From Acidobacteriota bacterium (GTDB taxonomy: Bacteria > Acidobacteriota > Vicinamibacteria > Vicinamibacterales > 2-12-FULL-66-21): a stretch of 7,739 bases of DNA. Position 1 is the stretch's first letter. Each line of letters begins with the position of its first letter. Location: NCBI GenBank assembly GCA_013694845.1, contig JACDBQ010000299.1, forward strand, positions 1 through 7,739, given 5' to 3'. This document shows positions 1-5,940 of the stretch, in pieces. The notes below the pieces were generated by a model, which worked only from the letters and a program-made list of their open reading frames with translations, was not told where the DNA came from and made no database searches. A program made the translations under genes and the position numbers.

Positions 1-1006
1 CGAGCGCGGGCAAGTGCCGGACCCGCGACGTCTCGTCCAGGTGATCGGCGGCGATCTGGGCCTTCACGAACTGGTCGTATGGCAGGTCGTCGTTGAACGC
101 CTTGATCACCCAGTCGCGATACAGATAGGCATTCGGATACGGCGCGTAGCCGCGGCCCATCGGATCCAGGCTGCGCGGATCGTCTTCGGCATACCTGGCG
201 ACGTCGAGCCACAGCCGGCCCCACGTCTCGCCGTATCGTGGAGAGGCGAGCAGACGATCGACGACCTTCGCAAATGCATCCGGTCCGTCGTCTTTTTGAA
301 ATGTCTCGATCTCGTCGACTGTTGCCGGAAGCCCCGTGAGGTCCAGCGTCGCACGACGGATCAGCGTCCGCTTGTCCGCGGTCCCGACCGGAGCCATGCC
401 CTGTCGCTCCAGCGCCGCCAGCACGAAGCGATCGATGTCGCTCTTCGCCCAGGACCCGTTGGCGGGCTGCGGCACGGCCGGTTTGCGGACCGGTTGAAAA
501 GACCAGAACGTCTTGAGCTTCGGATCGAGTGGACGCTCGACGCTGGCCACAGGCGTAGGCGTGTCAGACCCGGGCGAAGCGGCCATTTCGTTCGTCGCGG
601 ACGGCCATGGCGCACCCATCTTGATCCACTCGGCGAGCGCGGCGATCTCGGTTTCGCTCAATTTCGGCGCGCTGCGAGGCATCTTCGATATCCCCTGCAC
701 ATGCCGCACGGCCTTGATCAGGAGGCTGGCGTCAGGATCGCCGACAATGATCGCCGGCCCCGATTCGCCCCCTTTCAGCACACCGTCTCGCGAGTCGAGC
801 CGCAGGCCACCCTTTTCGTCGGCGGTGTGGCAGTCGAAGCAGGAGTTCACCAGCAGCGGACGGACTTTCGACTCGAAGAAATCGATCTGGTGCGGGGTGG
901 CTTGCGGCGTCTGCGGCGCTCCGGCGAGCCGCATGGCCGTCGAGATCACCAGCAGTCCAGCAGCACTGACGATCGCGCCACGACCGGAAGACATCGCTTT
1001 TCGCAT
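1..1006 (-). CDS. Secreted PSCyt1 / PSCyt2 (DUF1549) heme-c protein, 3' end outside the window
   Basis: The minus strand from the ATG at 1006 is open for 335 codons and runs off the left edge. The N-terminus has basic residues, then a hydrophobic stretch at about residues 10-30, as in a Sec signal peptide. A planctomycete-type cytochrome c (PSCyt1) domain follows: the heme site CFDCH is at residues 56-60, and KMP at 108-110 offers a methionine as likely distal ligand. After a Pro/Ser/Thr-rich linker (about 135-160) comes a DUF1549 (PSCyt2) domain from about 185, marked by RRATLDLTGLP at 218-227 and LASPRYGETWGRLWLD at 253-268. Family members usually continue into a DUF1553 domain, which would lie outside the window. 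Their role is not well defined; a redox or polymer-degrading function at the cell envelope has been proposed. The start could instead be the ATG at 994; neither start has a clear Shine-Dalgarno sequence. The gene is divergent from the propeller gene and their 5' ends are 25 bp apart. Domain calls are from motif recognition. Confidence 0.9.
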   Translation of the reverse strand, partial: MRKAMSSGRGAIVSAAGLLVISTAMRLAGAPQTPQATPHQIDFFESKVRPLLVNSCFDCHTADEKGGLRLDSRDGVLKGGESGPAIIVGDPDASLLIKAVRHVQGISKMPRSAPKLSETEIAALAEWIKMGAPWPSATNEMAASPGSDTPTPVASVERPLDPKLKTFWSFQPVRKPAVPQPANGSWAKSDIDRFVLAALERQGMAPVGTADKRTLIRRATLDLTGLPATVDEIETFQKDDGPDAFAKVVDRLLASPRYGETWGRLWLDVARYAEDDPRSLDPMGRGYAPYPNAYLYRDWVIKAFNDDLPYDQFVKAQIAADHLDETSRVRHLPAL

Positions 1007-1028
1007 GGGTAGAAAGATGGGAGCGGTT

Positions 1029-1034
1029 ATTATG
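1029..1034 (-). promoter_or_regulatory. Possible -10 element (CATAAT) for the heme-c / DUF1549 gene
   Basis: Read on the minus strand, CATAAT lies about 22 bp before the ATG at 1006, inside the only AT-rich patch between the two divergent genes. It overlaps the proposed start codon of the plus-strand propeller gene (1032). No good -35 box sits 17 bp upstream, so this is only a weak candidate. Confidence 0.2.
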
Positions 1035-2075
1035 CCCGCGGAAAGAGGCTCCCGCATGCACAATCTGTTGTCTGGCTTTTCGGCTGTCTGCGCGCTCGCT
1101 GCACTGATGTCGCAGGGGCAGCCACCTGCAGGATCCACCCCACCGCCGCCGCGGCCGAAACGTCCCGGGGTGAGCACCCCGGGGGTGAAGATCCCGATTA
1201 CGAAATTGAAGCCCGATGCCGTTTTCAGCGTACCTGGCGTCCCCGACTGGCTGGTTATCGACGAGCACGTCTGGGTCTCGAACAGCCCGAAACATACCGT
1301 CCACCAGCTCGATCCCAAGACCAACACCGTGCTGGCCACCATCACGGTGGGGAAGAATCCCTGCTCTGGCCTCGCCGCCGGCTTCGGCAGCCTGTGGGTG
1401 CCCAACTGTGGCGACAAGACGCTGTCGCGCGTCAGCCTCAAGGATGGCAAGGTCGAGGCCACGCTGGCGTTCGGCGTGCCCGACTCCGAGGGAGGGATCG
1501 CCGCCGGCGCCGGCAGCATCTGGATGATGACCGACAAAAACGGCACGCTCGCGCGCATCGATCCAGCCACCAACAAGGTCGTGGCCGAAATTGACGTCGC
1601 GCCAGGGTCCTACACGGTGGCGTTCGGGGACGACGCCGTCTGGGTCACGAGCACGGAGAAGAACCTCCTCACCCGCGTCAACGCCCGCACGAATGTCGTC
1701 GACGAGACGATTGCCGTCGGACCCAAACCCAGGTTCCTTGCGGTCGGCGAAGGGTCGGTCTGGACGATCAACCAGGGCGACGGCTCAATCTCACGCGTGG
1801 ATATCAAGACGAACAAGGTGCTGGCGACGATCGAGGCGGGCATCCCCGGCAACGGCGGCGAGATCGCCGTGGGTGACGGTTCGGTGTGGGTCACGTCGTT
1901 CGAGTTCCCCATCACCCGTATCGACGTCGCGACGAACAAGGTCGTCCAGCAGTTCCATGGTGACGGTGGCGATGCCATCCGGTTCGGCCTCGGCTCCGTC
2001 TGGCTGTCGAACCTGCGGGCGGCGAACGTCTGGCGGCTGGATCCGAAGCGGATTGTCGCGACGCTGCCGGAGTAA
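1032..2075 (+). CDS. Secreted seven-bladed YVTN/Vgb-like beta-propeller protein
   Basis: The predicted protein has 347 residues. A signal peptide (hydrophobic about residues 13-28) is followed by a Pro-rich linker (about 31-58) and then regular repeats of about 41 residues. Each repeat carries a G-S-x-W-V-x-N/T core, then a 'RIDPxTNKVxATI'-type strand, as in YVTN/YncE and virginiamycin B lyase-like propellers. The core Trp motifs fall at about residues 80, 121, 163, 203, 243, 285 and 323, so seven blades can be counted and the fold appears complete. No enzymatic residues can be assigned, so lyase activity should not be assumed; a periplasmic or secreted binding role is a fair inference. The frame is open upstream to 513, but that part is antisense to the heme-c gene and not plausible coding. 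Start 1032 has GGGAG eight bases upstream and supplies two arginines to the signal n-region. ATG 1056 has AGAGG seven bases upstream and is a real alternative (339 residues). Confidence 0.87.
   Translation: MPAERGSRMHNLLSGFSAVCALAALMSQGQPPAGSTPPPPRPKRPGVSTPGVKIPITKLKPDAVFSVPGVPDWLVIDEHVWVSNSPKHTVHQLDPKTNTVLATITVGKNPCSGLAAGFGSLWVPNCGDKTLSRVSLKDGKVEATLAFGVPDSEGGIAAGAGSIWMMTDKNGTLARIDPATNKVVAEIDVAPGSYTVAFGDDAVWVTSTEKNLLTRVNARTNVVDETIAVGPKPRFLAVGEGSVWTINQGDGSISRVDIKTNKVLATIEAGIPGNGGEIAVGDGSVWVTSFEFPITRIDVATNKVVQQFHGDGGDAIRFGLGSVWLSNLRAANVWRLDPKRIVATLPE
1164..1183. repeat. Perfect 9-bp inverted repeat with 2-nt spacer inside the propeller gene
   Basis: CCCGGGGTG at 1164-1172 and CACCCCGGG at 1175-1183 are exact reverse complements separated by two bases. 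The hairpin would be very stable in the mRNA. It lies in the linker between signal peptide and first blade and encodes a short Pro-Gly-Val duplication. There is no U-tract, so it is not an intrinsic terminator. Confidence 0.75.
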
Positions 2076-2519
2076 TCTCGGTGCCAGCTGCCGCAGACCA
2101 GGTGCAACGGCACGACGTCTCGACAGAGCTCGCGGAAACGACGAACGGGTCTGGGCTCCACGACCACCAAGAACACGATGCACACGAAGACGAGCACAAG
2201 GAGAGTTTTCCTCGTGAGTTCACGTCGTGCCCTGGGTGGGCTTTGTGGCCGTCGTGCCGAAAACCGTCGAGCGTGGGAGGAATCCGCGCGCGTCACCGCA
2301 CCGTGAAGCCGATCGCGACCTGATCCTGGATCTCACGCGCCGCTTGTTGACTTCGAACGCGCGGCCTATCCGATTGCCTGCCGGGTCTTCGAGCAACGTG
2401 AGGGCGACCAGGGTGTAGTCAGGGGCGTCCCACGGATCGCGCGGCGCAAACATCCAGCGCGTCTAGCCCGCCCCGACCGTTGCCACCCCCGGGCACTTCC
2501 GTGCCGTCGCGCCGCCACG
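2076..2519. other. 444-bp stretch without an intact gene
   Basis: Between the propeller stop codon and the presumed native stop of the amidohydrolase I find no complete gene on either strand. The open frames here lack a credible start, ribosome site or recognisable motif. A GGCAC/GTGCC stem with a GGAA loop on the minus strand (2492-2505) lies just past the amidohydrolase end, but it has only five pairs and no U-tract. The part at 2293-2453 may hold a decayed gene end (see separate entry). Confidence 0.5.
2293..2453 (-). pseudogene. Possible remnant of a protein C-terminus split over two frames
   Basis: On the minus strand, the frame from the ATG at 2453 reads MFAPRDPWDAPDYTLVALTL and continues with protein-like composition to about 2344 (...GRAFEVNKR). 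It then degenerates into an Arg/Ser-rich run. At that point another minus frame reads REIQDQVAIGFTVR and stops with TGA at 2295-2293, an ending that resembles an outer-membrane beta-strand. Joining the two frames would give a plausible C-terminal segment, with a stop (TAG) just upstream of the ATG. I do not recognise the family. Chance composition in GC-rich DNA is a real alternative. Confidence 0.2.
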
Positions 2520-3533
2520 TCACCAGAGCCTGACTCTGCCTTTACGGACTCGATCAGCTTCACAGGATCGAATCCTACACCCTGCTTGAAAACCGTTTCC
2601 ACCTTCCGGATATCGGCGATGTTCGCCGCCGGATTGCCTGACACGATGAACAGGTCCGCCTGCTTGCCGGCCGCAATGCTTCCGATACGCCGGTCGCGCC
2701 CCAGGTATTTCGCCCCGTTCAGGGTGGCGATCTGGATCGCCTCGACCGGCGAAAACCCGGCTTCGACCAGCAACTCGACCTGGCGCTGGTTGGAGAAGCC
2801 GGGGATGACGCCGCCGGAGCCCGTAGGATCGGTGCCCGCGATCAACATCCCACCCGCTTTCGCGAACGCGTGTTCGAGCTTCATGGCAGTTGGAAACAGC
2901 TTCGAATAGTTCGACTGGGCGCTCTGTGAAACGCGCTCGAACGTCCGTTCGTACTGGTCTCGGAGCGGCAACACCAGGACGTCGAGGCCAGGCGGCTTCG
3001 GGCGGCCGGGCGTAAAGGTCTCGAACACCGTGAGCGTGGATGTGAGCGCGACCTTCTTCGCGACCAGTTTCGTGACGAGCGCCTTGAACGGCTCGCTGTT
3101 CTCGTCGAGCCCAGCCACGGCCTGCTGACCGCGCCCCTGGCCGGGACATTCGTCCGGCTTCTTGTCGGTCATGAAGTCGGTAGCGGCGAAGAACGCGTGC
3201 TCGAGGTTGTCGATGCCAAGGTCGGCCGCCTCCGCGTACGTCACCGAGCACAGGTGGCCGGTGACTTTTTTCCCGCGCTTGTGCGCTTCTTCGATCGCGA
3301 CGCCGAGCTGCGCGCGCATGATGTTCATGTAGGCCTTGAACGACGTGGCGCCCATGTCGGCCCAGTACTCGACCTGCTTGCGCGCATCGGCAGGGTCGCG
3401 AAGGCCGTGCATCTGCAGAAACGCGTTCGGACCGTTCAGATAGGGAGCCGTCGCGTCAATCGCCGGCCCGGCCTGCCGGCCCGCCTCGATCTCCCCCGAC
3501 AATCGCGCCAAACGCCACCATCAGCTTTTTCAT
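2520..3533 (-). pseudogene. Amidohydrolase (metal-dependent hydrolase), N-terminal deletion and C-terminal frameshift
   Basis: The 5' end looks native: AAAGGA at 3543-3538 precedes an ATG at 3533 that opens MKKLMVAFGAIV, a typical signal-peptide beginning. That frame then stops at 3456. The amidohydrolase body lies in the neighbouring minus frame from about 3511, starting mid-domain with SGEIEAGRQAGPAIDATAPY. Counting from 3511, metal-site residues of the barrel are visible: Lys59 in TSFKAYM, His86 in TGHLC, His105 in LEHAFF and Asp228 in AGTDPTG. The C-terminal IAAGKQADLFIVSGNP segment (279-294) is also typical. What is missing is the part between signal peptide and barrel centre, including the beta-sandwich and the HxH metal motif, likely more than 100 residues. 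At the 3' end the body frame runs on to 2366 with unlikely Arg-rich sequence. A one-base shift near 2540 gives KGRVRLW and a stop at 2522-2520, a normal-looking family ending. It lies 33 bp downstream of the transporter gene. The product is almost certainly inactive. Confidence 0.75.
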
Positions 3534-3566
3534 CGGATCCTTTCATCGTCAGCGTGATCGCACCGT

Positions 3567-4490
3567 TCATCGGGCGGCGGCGGACCGCGCCGGCGCCGGC
3601 GCCATGGCGAGCCAGACACTTGCGAGGATGACGGCGCCTCCGACGATGACGCGGTCGTTCATCGTCTCACCGAGCACCCAGGCTCCGAGCAGGATCGCAA
3701 TCACCGGCTCGATCAGCCCCATCACGAGCAGGTTCACGGTGCCTACACGCGCGAGCAGCCAGTAGTTCAGCCACGCCGCCAGCACCGATCCGGTCAGCGC
3801 CAGATAAGCCGCGGACCCGAGGGCGTTCGAGGTCCACTGGATCTGGAACGGATTGCCTTCGACCGTCCAGCCGTAAATCAGCAGCGGAACGAAAGCCGCG
3901 ACCATCTGGCCAGTCGTGATGATGCCGGGAGCGAGATGCCGTCCGCCTCGCCTGACAAGGGCATACGCAAACGCCACGCAGACCGCTCCGAGTGTGACGG
4001 TGATGCTGCCGGCGAAGGCCTTGCCGCCGCCGAGGTGAAGCTGATCCCAGAAGATGACGCCGATACCAGCTATCCCCAGCCCGAGCCCGGCTGCTTTGCG
4101 CGCGGTCATCTTTTCGTCGGGCAGCATGTAATGCGAGAACACCAGGGCAAACGCCGGCGTCATCGACTGGAGTACCGCGGTGAGCCCCGATGAGATGAAC
4201 TGCAGACCCCAGTTCAGCAACGCGTAGTTGAAGCCGAGGAGGATGACGCCGGATCCGGCGATCAGCCCCCAGTCGCGCGGGTCGCGCGGCAGCGGAGTTT
4301 TCCACGCGAGGGTGACCGGCACCATCACCAGGATGGCGATGCTCAGCCGCATCGCCGCGAAGCTGACCGGCGGCACGTCGCGCACCCCGATCTTGATGAA
4401 CAACCACAGCGTGCTCCAGATGAGGCAGGTGATGATCCAGACGACGGCGACGCGGGATGGCATGGGAGGGTGGGCAGCGTACCACGGCAT
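3567..4490 (-). CDS. EamA-family (drug/metabolite transporter superfamily) permease
   Basis: The 307-residue protein is very hydrophobic, with ten predicted membrane helices at about 12-33, 43-63, 75-96, 101-120, 133-150, 160-180, 190-208, 224-246, 251-272 and 281-297. It shows the two-fold EamA repeat: the first half carries SSGLTAVLQSMTPAFALVFS (100-119) followed by ARKAAGLGLGIAGIGVIF, and the second half carries LIEPVIAILLGAWVLGET (259-276) followed by VGGAVILASVWLA. Length and layout match complete family members, which export amino acids, metabolites or drugs; the substrate cannot be read from sequence. The start may be the ATG at 4463, giving a protein nine residues shorter that begins just before the first helix. 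Neither start has a good Shine-Dalgarno sequence. The damaged amidohydrolase follows 33 bp downstream on the same strand, so the two were probably co-transcribed. Confidence 0.92.
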   Translation of the reverse strand: MPWYAAHPPMPSRVAVVWIITCLIWSTLWLFIKIGVRDVPPVSFAAMRLSIAILVMVPVTLAWKTPLPRDPRDWGLIAGSGVILLGFNYALLNWGLQFISSGLTAVLQSMTPAFALVFSHYMLPDEKMTARKAAGLGLGIAGIGVIFWDQLHLGGGKAFAGSITVTLGAVCVAFAYALVRRGGRHLAPGIITTGQMVAAFVPLLIYGWTVEGNPFQIQWTSNALGSAAYLALTGSVLAAWLNYWLLARVGTVNLLVMGLIEPVIAILLGAWVLGETMNDRVIVGGAVILASVWLAMAPAPARSAAAR

Positions 4491-4676
4491 GCTGGAAGTC
4501 CGCCGCAGCTCCTCGTCGTCTTTTCGCGAGGCATTTGCCGGGAGTCGAGCCGCCGAGGGAGCACCTGCTCAGAGCGCCGGGCTCGGCGAAATAGCGGGGG
4601 TGATGGAGAATAAGTGGGTATGGGCGTCAACCTCAGCTATAAGCCCTTTCGAGGATTCCCTGGTGCTGAATTGAGC

Positions 4677-4682
4677 GATAAT
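4677..4682 (+). promoter_or_regulatory. Possible -10 element (GATAAT) upstream of the zinc-ribbon fragment
   Basis: GATAAT lies 33 bp before the ATG at 4716, within the 225-bp gap separating that fragment from the divergent transporter gene. No convincing -35 hexamer is seen at the expected distance, so this is a weak call. Confidence 0.25.
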
Positions 4683-4715
4683 CGGCGCGAACAGCTCCAA
4701 AGCGACTCATCCTTT

Positions 4716-5054
4716 ATGCCCTGCCTGCGCTGCAGTAACGTTGCGCCCTCTTCGTCCGGACGTTGTTCTGTGTGCGGGACTGTCATGCCTGCCGCTCCGG
4801 CGGTTGCCACAGGCGTACTGACGCCTGCACCGTCGAGTCCGCCTGATCCCGCGGCTGAGACATTCCTGGGCGAACAGGGCGAAACCCATCTTCTGAGCGC
4901 GACCGAAGTCGCAGCCAGCCAATGGTCGGCGAGGTGCTGCGTCAGGCTCGCGGGGGGCGTGCGTCGAACCGGGCCGTCCCGACCACCCGCACCTCGTGGC
5001 CCGCCTCCGCCAGCCACTGCATCAGGATGCGCATGCTGTGGACCGCACCGCTAG
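4716..5054 (+). pseudogene. Zinc-ribbon N-terminal fragment, probably of a serine/threonine kinase or similar regulator
   Basis: From the ATG at 4716 the protein opens MPCLRCSNVAPSSSGRCSVC: two CxxC pairs (Cys3/Cys6 and Cys17/Cys20) form a short zinc ribbon. A Pro/Ala/Thr-rich linker follows (about 25-66). Such leaders precede protein-kinase or other signalling domains in Acidobacteriota proteins; that link is from memory and only suggestive. No kinase domain follows. After about residue 68 (near 4915-4925) the sequence becomes Arg/Pro/Cys-rich because it runs antisense through the glycosyltransferase start. So only about 68 of the 112 encoded residues look native. The frame is also open upstream to 4614, but the zinc ribbon at the extreme N-terminus favours 4716. 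No clear ribosome site is seen. It may be a truncated gene, or a small zinc-ribbon protein with a chance tail. Confidence 0.5.
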
Positions 5055-5097
5055 TGTGATCGGTATAGGCGTTGTGAATGGCGAGGAGGACGCGCAT
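4942..5097 (-). pseudogene. N-terminal fragment of a GT4-like glycosyltransferase
   Basis: The ATG at 5097 opens MRVLLAIHNAYTDHTSGAVH, followed by SMRILMQWLAEAGHEVRVVG. This is the first beta-strand, glycine loop and first helix of a GT-B glycosyltransferase (family 4 type), where a full enzyme has roughly 350-420 residues. Here the frame stops after 51 residues. A one-base shift in the C6 run at about 4954-4959 would continue it as DARPPASLTQHLAD, which fits the family. Even so, similarity ends near 4925, where the sequence passes into the antisense of the zinc-ribbon fragment. The gene therefore has both a probable frameshift and a missing body and cannot make an enzyme. It begins 34 bp after the tryptophan dioxygenase stop on the same strand, as a former third gene of that unit. 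Confidence 0.6.
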
Positions 5098-5131
5098 CAG
5101 GACTGCCGGTCGCCGCCAGCGGGCGGTGGAC

Positions 5132-5926
5132 TCACAACGACGCTCTGATCTCCCATAAATCCGGAAACGCCGGCTTCGCAAGCGTCGTGCGCAGATACTC
5201 CGCGCCCGCGGACCCACCGGTGCCGGGCTTCATGCCGATGGTCCGTTCGACCATCTTGACATGGCGGTAGCGCCACTCCTGCATCCCCTCATCGAGATCC
5301 ACGAGGCGTTCGCAGAGCTCCGCGTTGCGCGGGTCGGTCCGGTAGACCTTGATCAGCACCTGCTGGATCTCATCCGACGACTCCACCGCCATCGTCACGT
5401 CGCGCGACAGGTGCGGGGCGGGGATCTCGTAGCCCTCGCGCTTCAGGTAATGGAGAAACGCATCCCACAATGTCGGCCCTGCCCAGCGGGTTTCGAGGGC
5501 CGCGCGCGCGCGCGTACCGGTCCCAAATCGCTCGATCGACGCCGACGACTTGGCGCCGAGCACGAACTCCAGCTGCCGGAACTGGTCCGACTGAAACCCG
5601 CTTGCGGCTGCCAGACGGTTGCGGAACGTCAGGAACTCGAGCGGAGTCATCGTCTCGAGAATGTCCACCTGCGCCACGAGGACCTTCAGGATGGTCAGAA
5701 CCCGCTTGAGCGTGTGTTGGGCCCGATCGCCCTGGTCGTCCCGCAGCAGCTGCATGACGCGGTCGACTTCGTGCAGCAGCTCCTTGAACCAGAGCTCGTA
5801 GACCTGGTGAATGACGATGAAGAGGATCTCGTCGTGTTCATCCGACCGGGGCTGCTGCAACTCGAGCAGGCGGTCGACCTGCAGGTAGCTGCCGTAGGTA
5901 ACCGCGGGAGATTCGTTGTCGGCCAT
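5132..5926 (-). CDS. kynA: Tryptophan 2,3-dioxygenase
   Basis: This heme enzyme opens the indole ring of L-tryptophan with O2 to give N-formylkynurenine, the first step of the kynurenine pathway; it is cytosolic. The 264-residue protein is full length for bacterial members, which are usually about 260-300. Family signatures appear in order: YGSYLQVDRLLELQ (11-24), HDEILFIVIHQVYELWFK (31-48) with the active-site His40, ILETMTPLEFLTFRNRL (89-105) with substrate-binding Arg102, SGFQSDQFRQLE (109-120), WRYRHVKMVERTIG (218-231) with His222 as the likely proximal heme ligand, and KPGTGGSAG (233-241), the usual substrate-carboxylate loop. No signal peptide is present. The ATG at 5926 lies 14 bp after the stop of the cyanophycinase-like gene, so the two are probably co-transcribed. 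Its ribosome site is weak (GAGC), so translation may be coupled. No kynureninase or formamidase gene is seen in the window. Confidence 0.96.
   Translation of the reverse strand: MADNESPAVTYGSYLQVDRLLELQQPRSDEHDEILFIVIHQVYELWFKELLHEVDRVMQLLRDDQGDRAQHTLKRVLTILKVLVAQVDILETMTPLEFLTFRNRLAAASGFQSDQFRQLEFVLGAKSSASIERFGTGTRARAALETRWAGPTLWDAFLHYLKREGYEIPAPHLSRDVTMAVESSDEIQQVLIKVYRTDPRNAELCERLVDLDEGMQEWRYRHVKMVERTIGMKPGTGGSAGAEYLRTTLAKPAFPDLWEIRASL
5501..5514. repeat. (CG)7 dinucleotide run inside kynA
   Basis: Fourteen bases of perfect alternating CG encode part of a Thr-Arg-Ala-Arg-Ala-Ala stretch near residues 138-143 of tryptophan dioxygenase. Such tracts can adopt Z-form DNA and are prone to slippage. 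The reading frame across it is intact here. Confidence 0.7.
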
Positions 5927-5940
5927 GCTGCTCGGTCCGT

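Noticed and set aside
14..1012. 332-codon plus-strand open frame at the left end
   Set aside because: It is Arg/Asp-rich shadow sequence; the opposite strand encodes clear PSCyt1 and DUF1549 motifs over the same bases.
513..1031. Upstream extension of the propeller reading frame to an ATG at 513
   Set aside because: This stretch is antisense to the well-supported heme-c/DUF1549 gene, and the translated extension has no motif. A signal peptide appears only after 1032.
1610..2296. Minus-strand frame with a hydrophobic run (LLVLVFVCIVFLVVV) around 2160-2210, a possible small membrane protein
   Set aside because: There is no credible start and ribosome site together, and the frame runs on as antisense of the propeller repeats. 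The hydrophobic run is short and isolated.
2492..2505. GGCAC-GGAA-GTGCC stem-loop on the minus strand as terminator for the amidohydrolase
   Set aside because: Only five base pairs and no U-tract follow, so an intrinsic terminator cannot be supported.
4590..4645. Minus-strand TTGACG near 4626-4631 as -35 box for the transporter
   Set aside because: The nearest AT-rich hexamer is about 12 bp away, too close for a sigma-70 promoter, and the hexamer at 17 bp does not resemble a -10.
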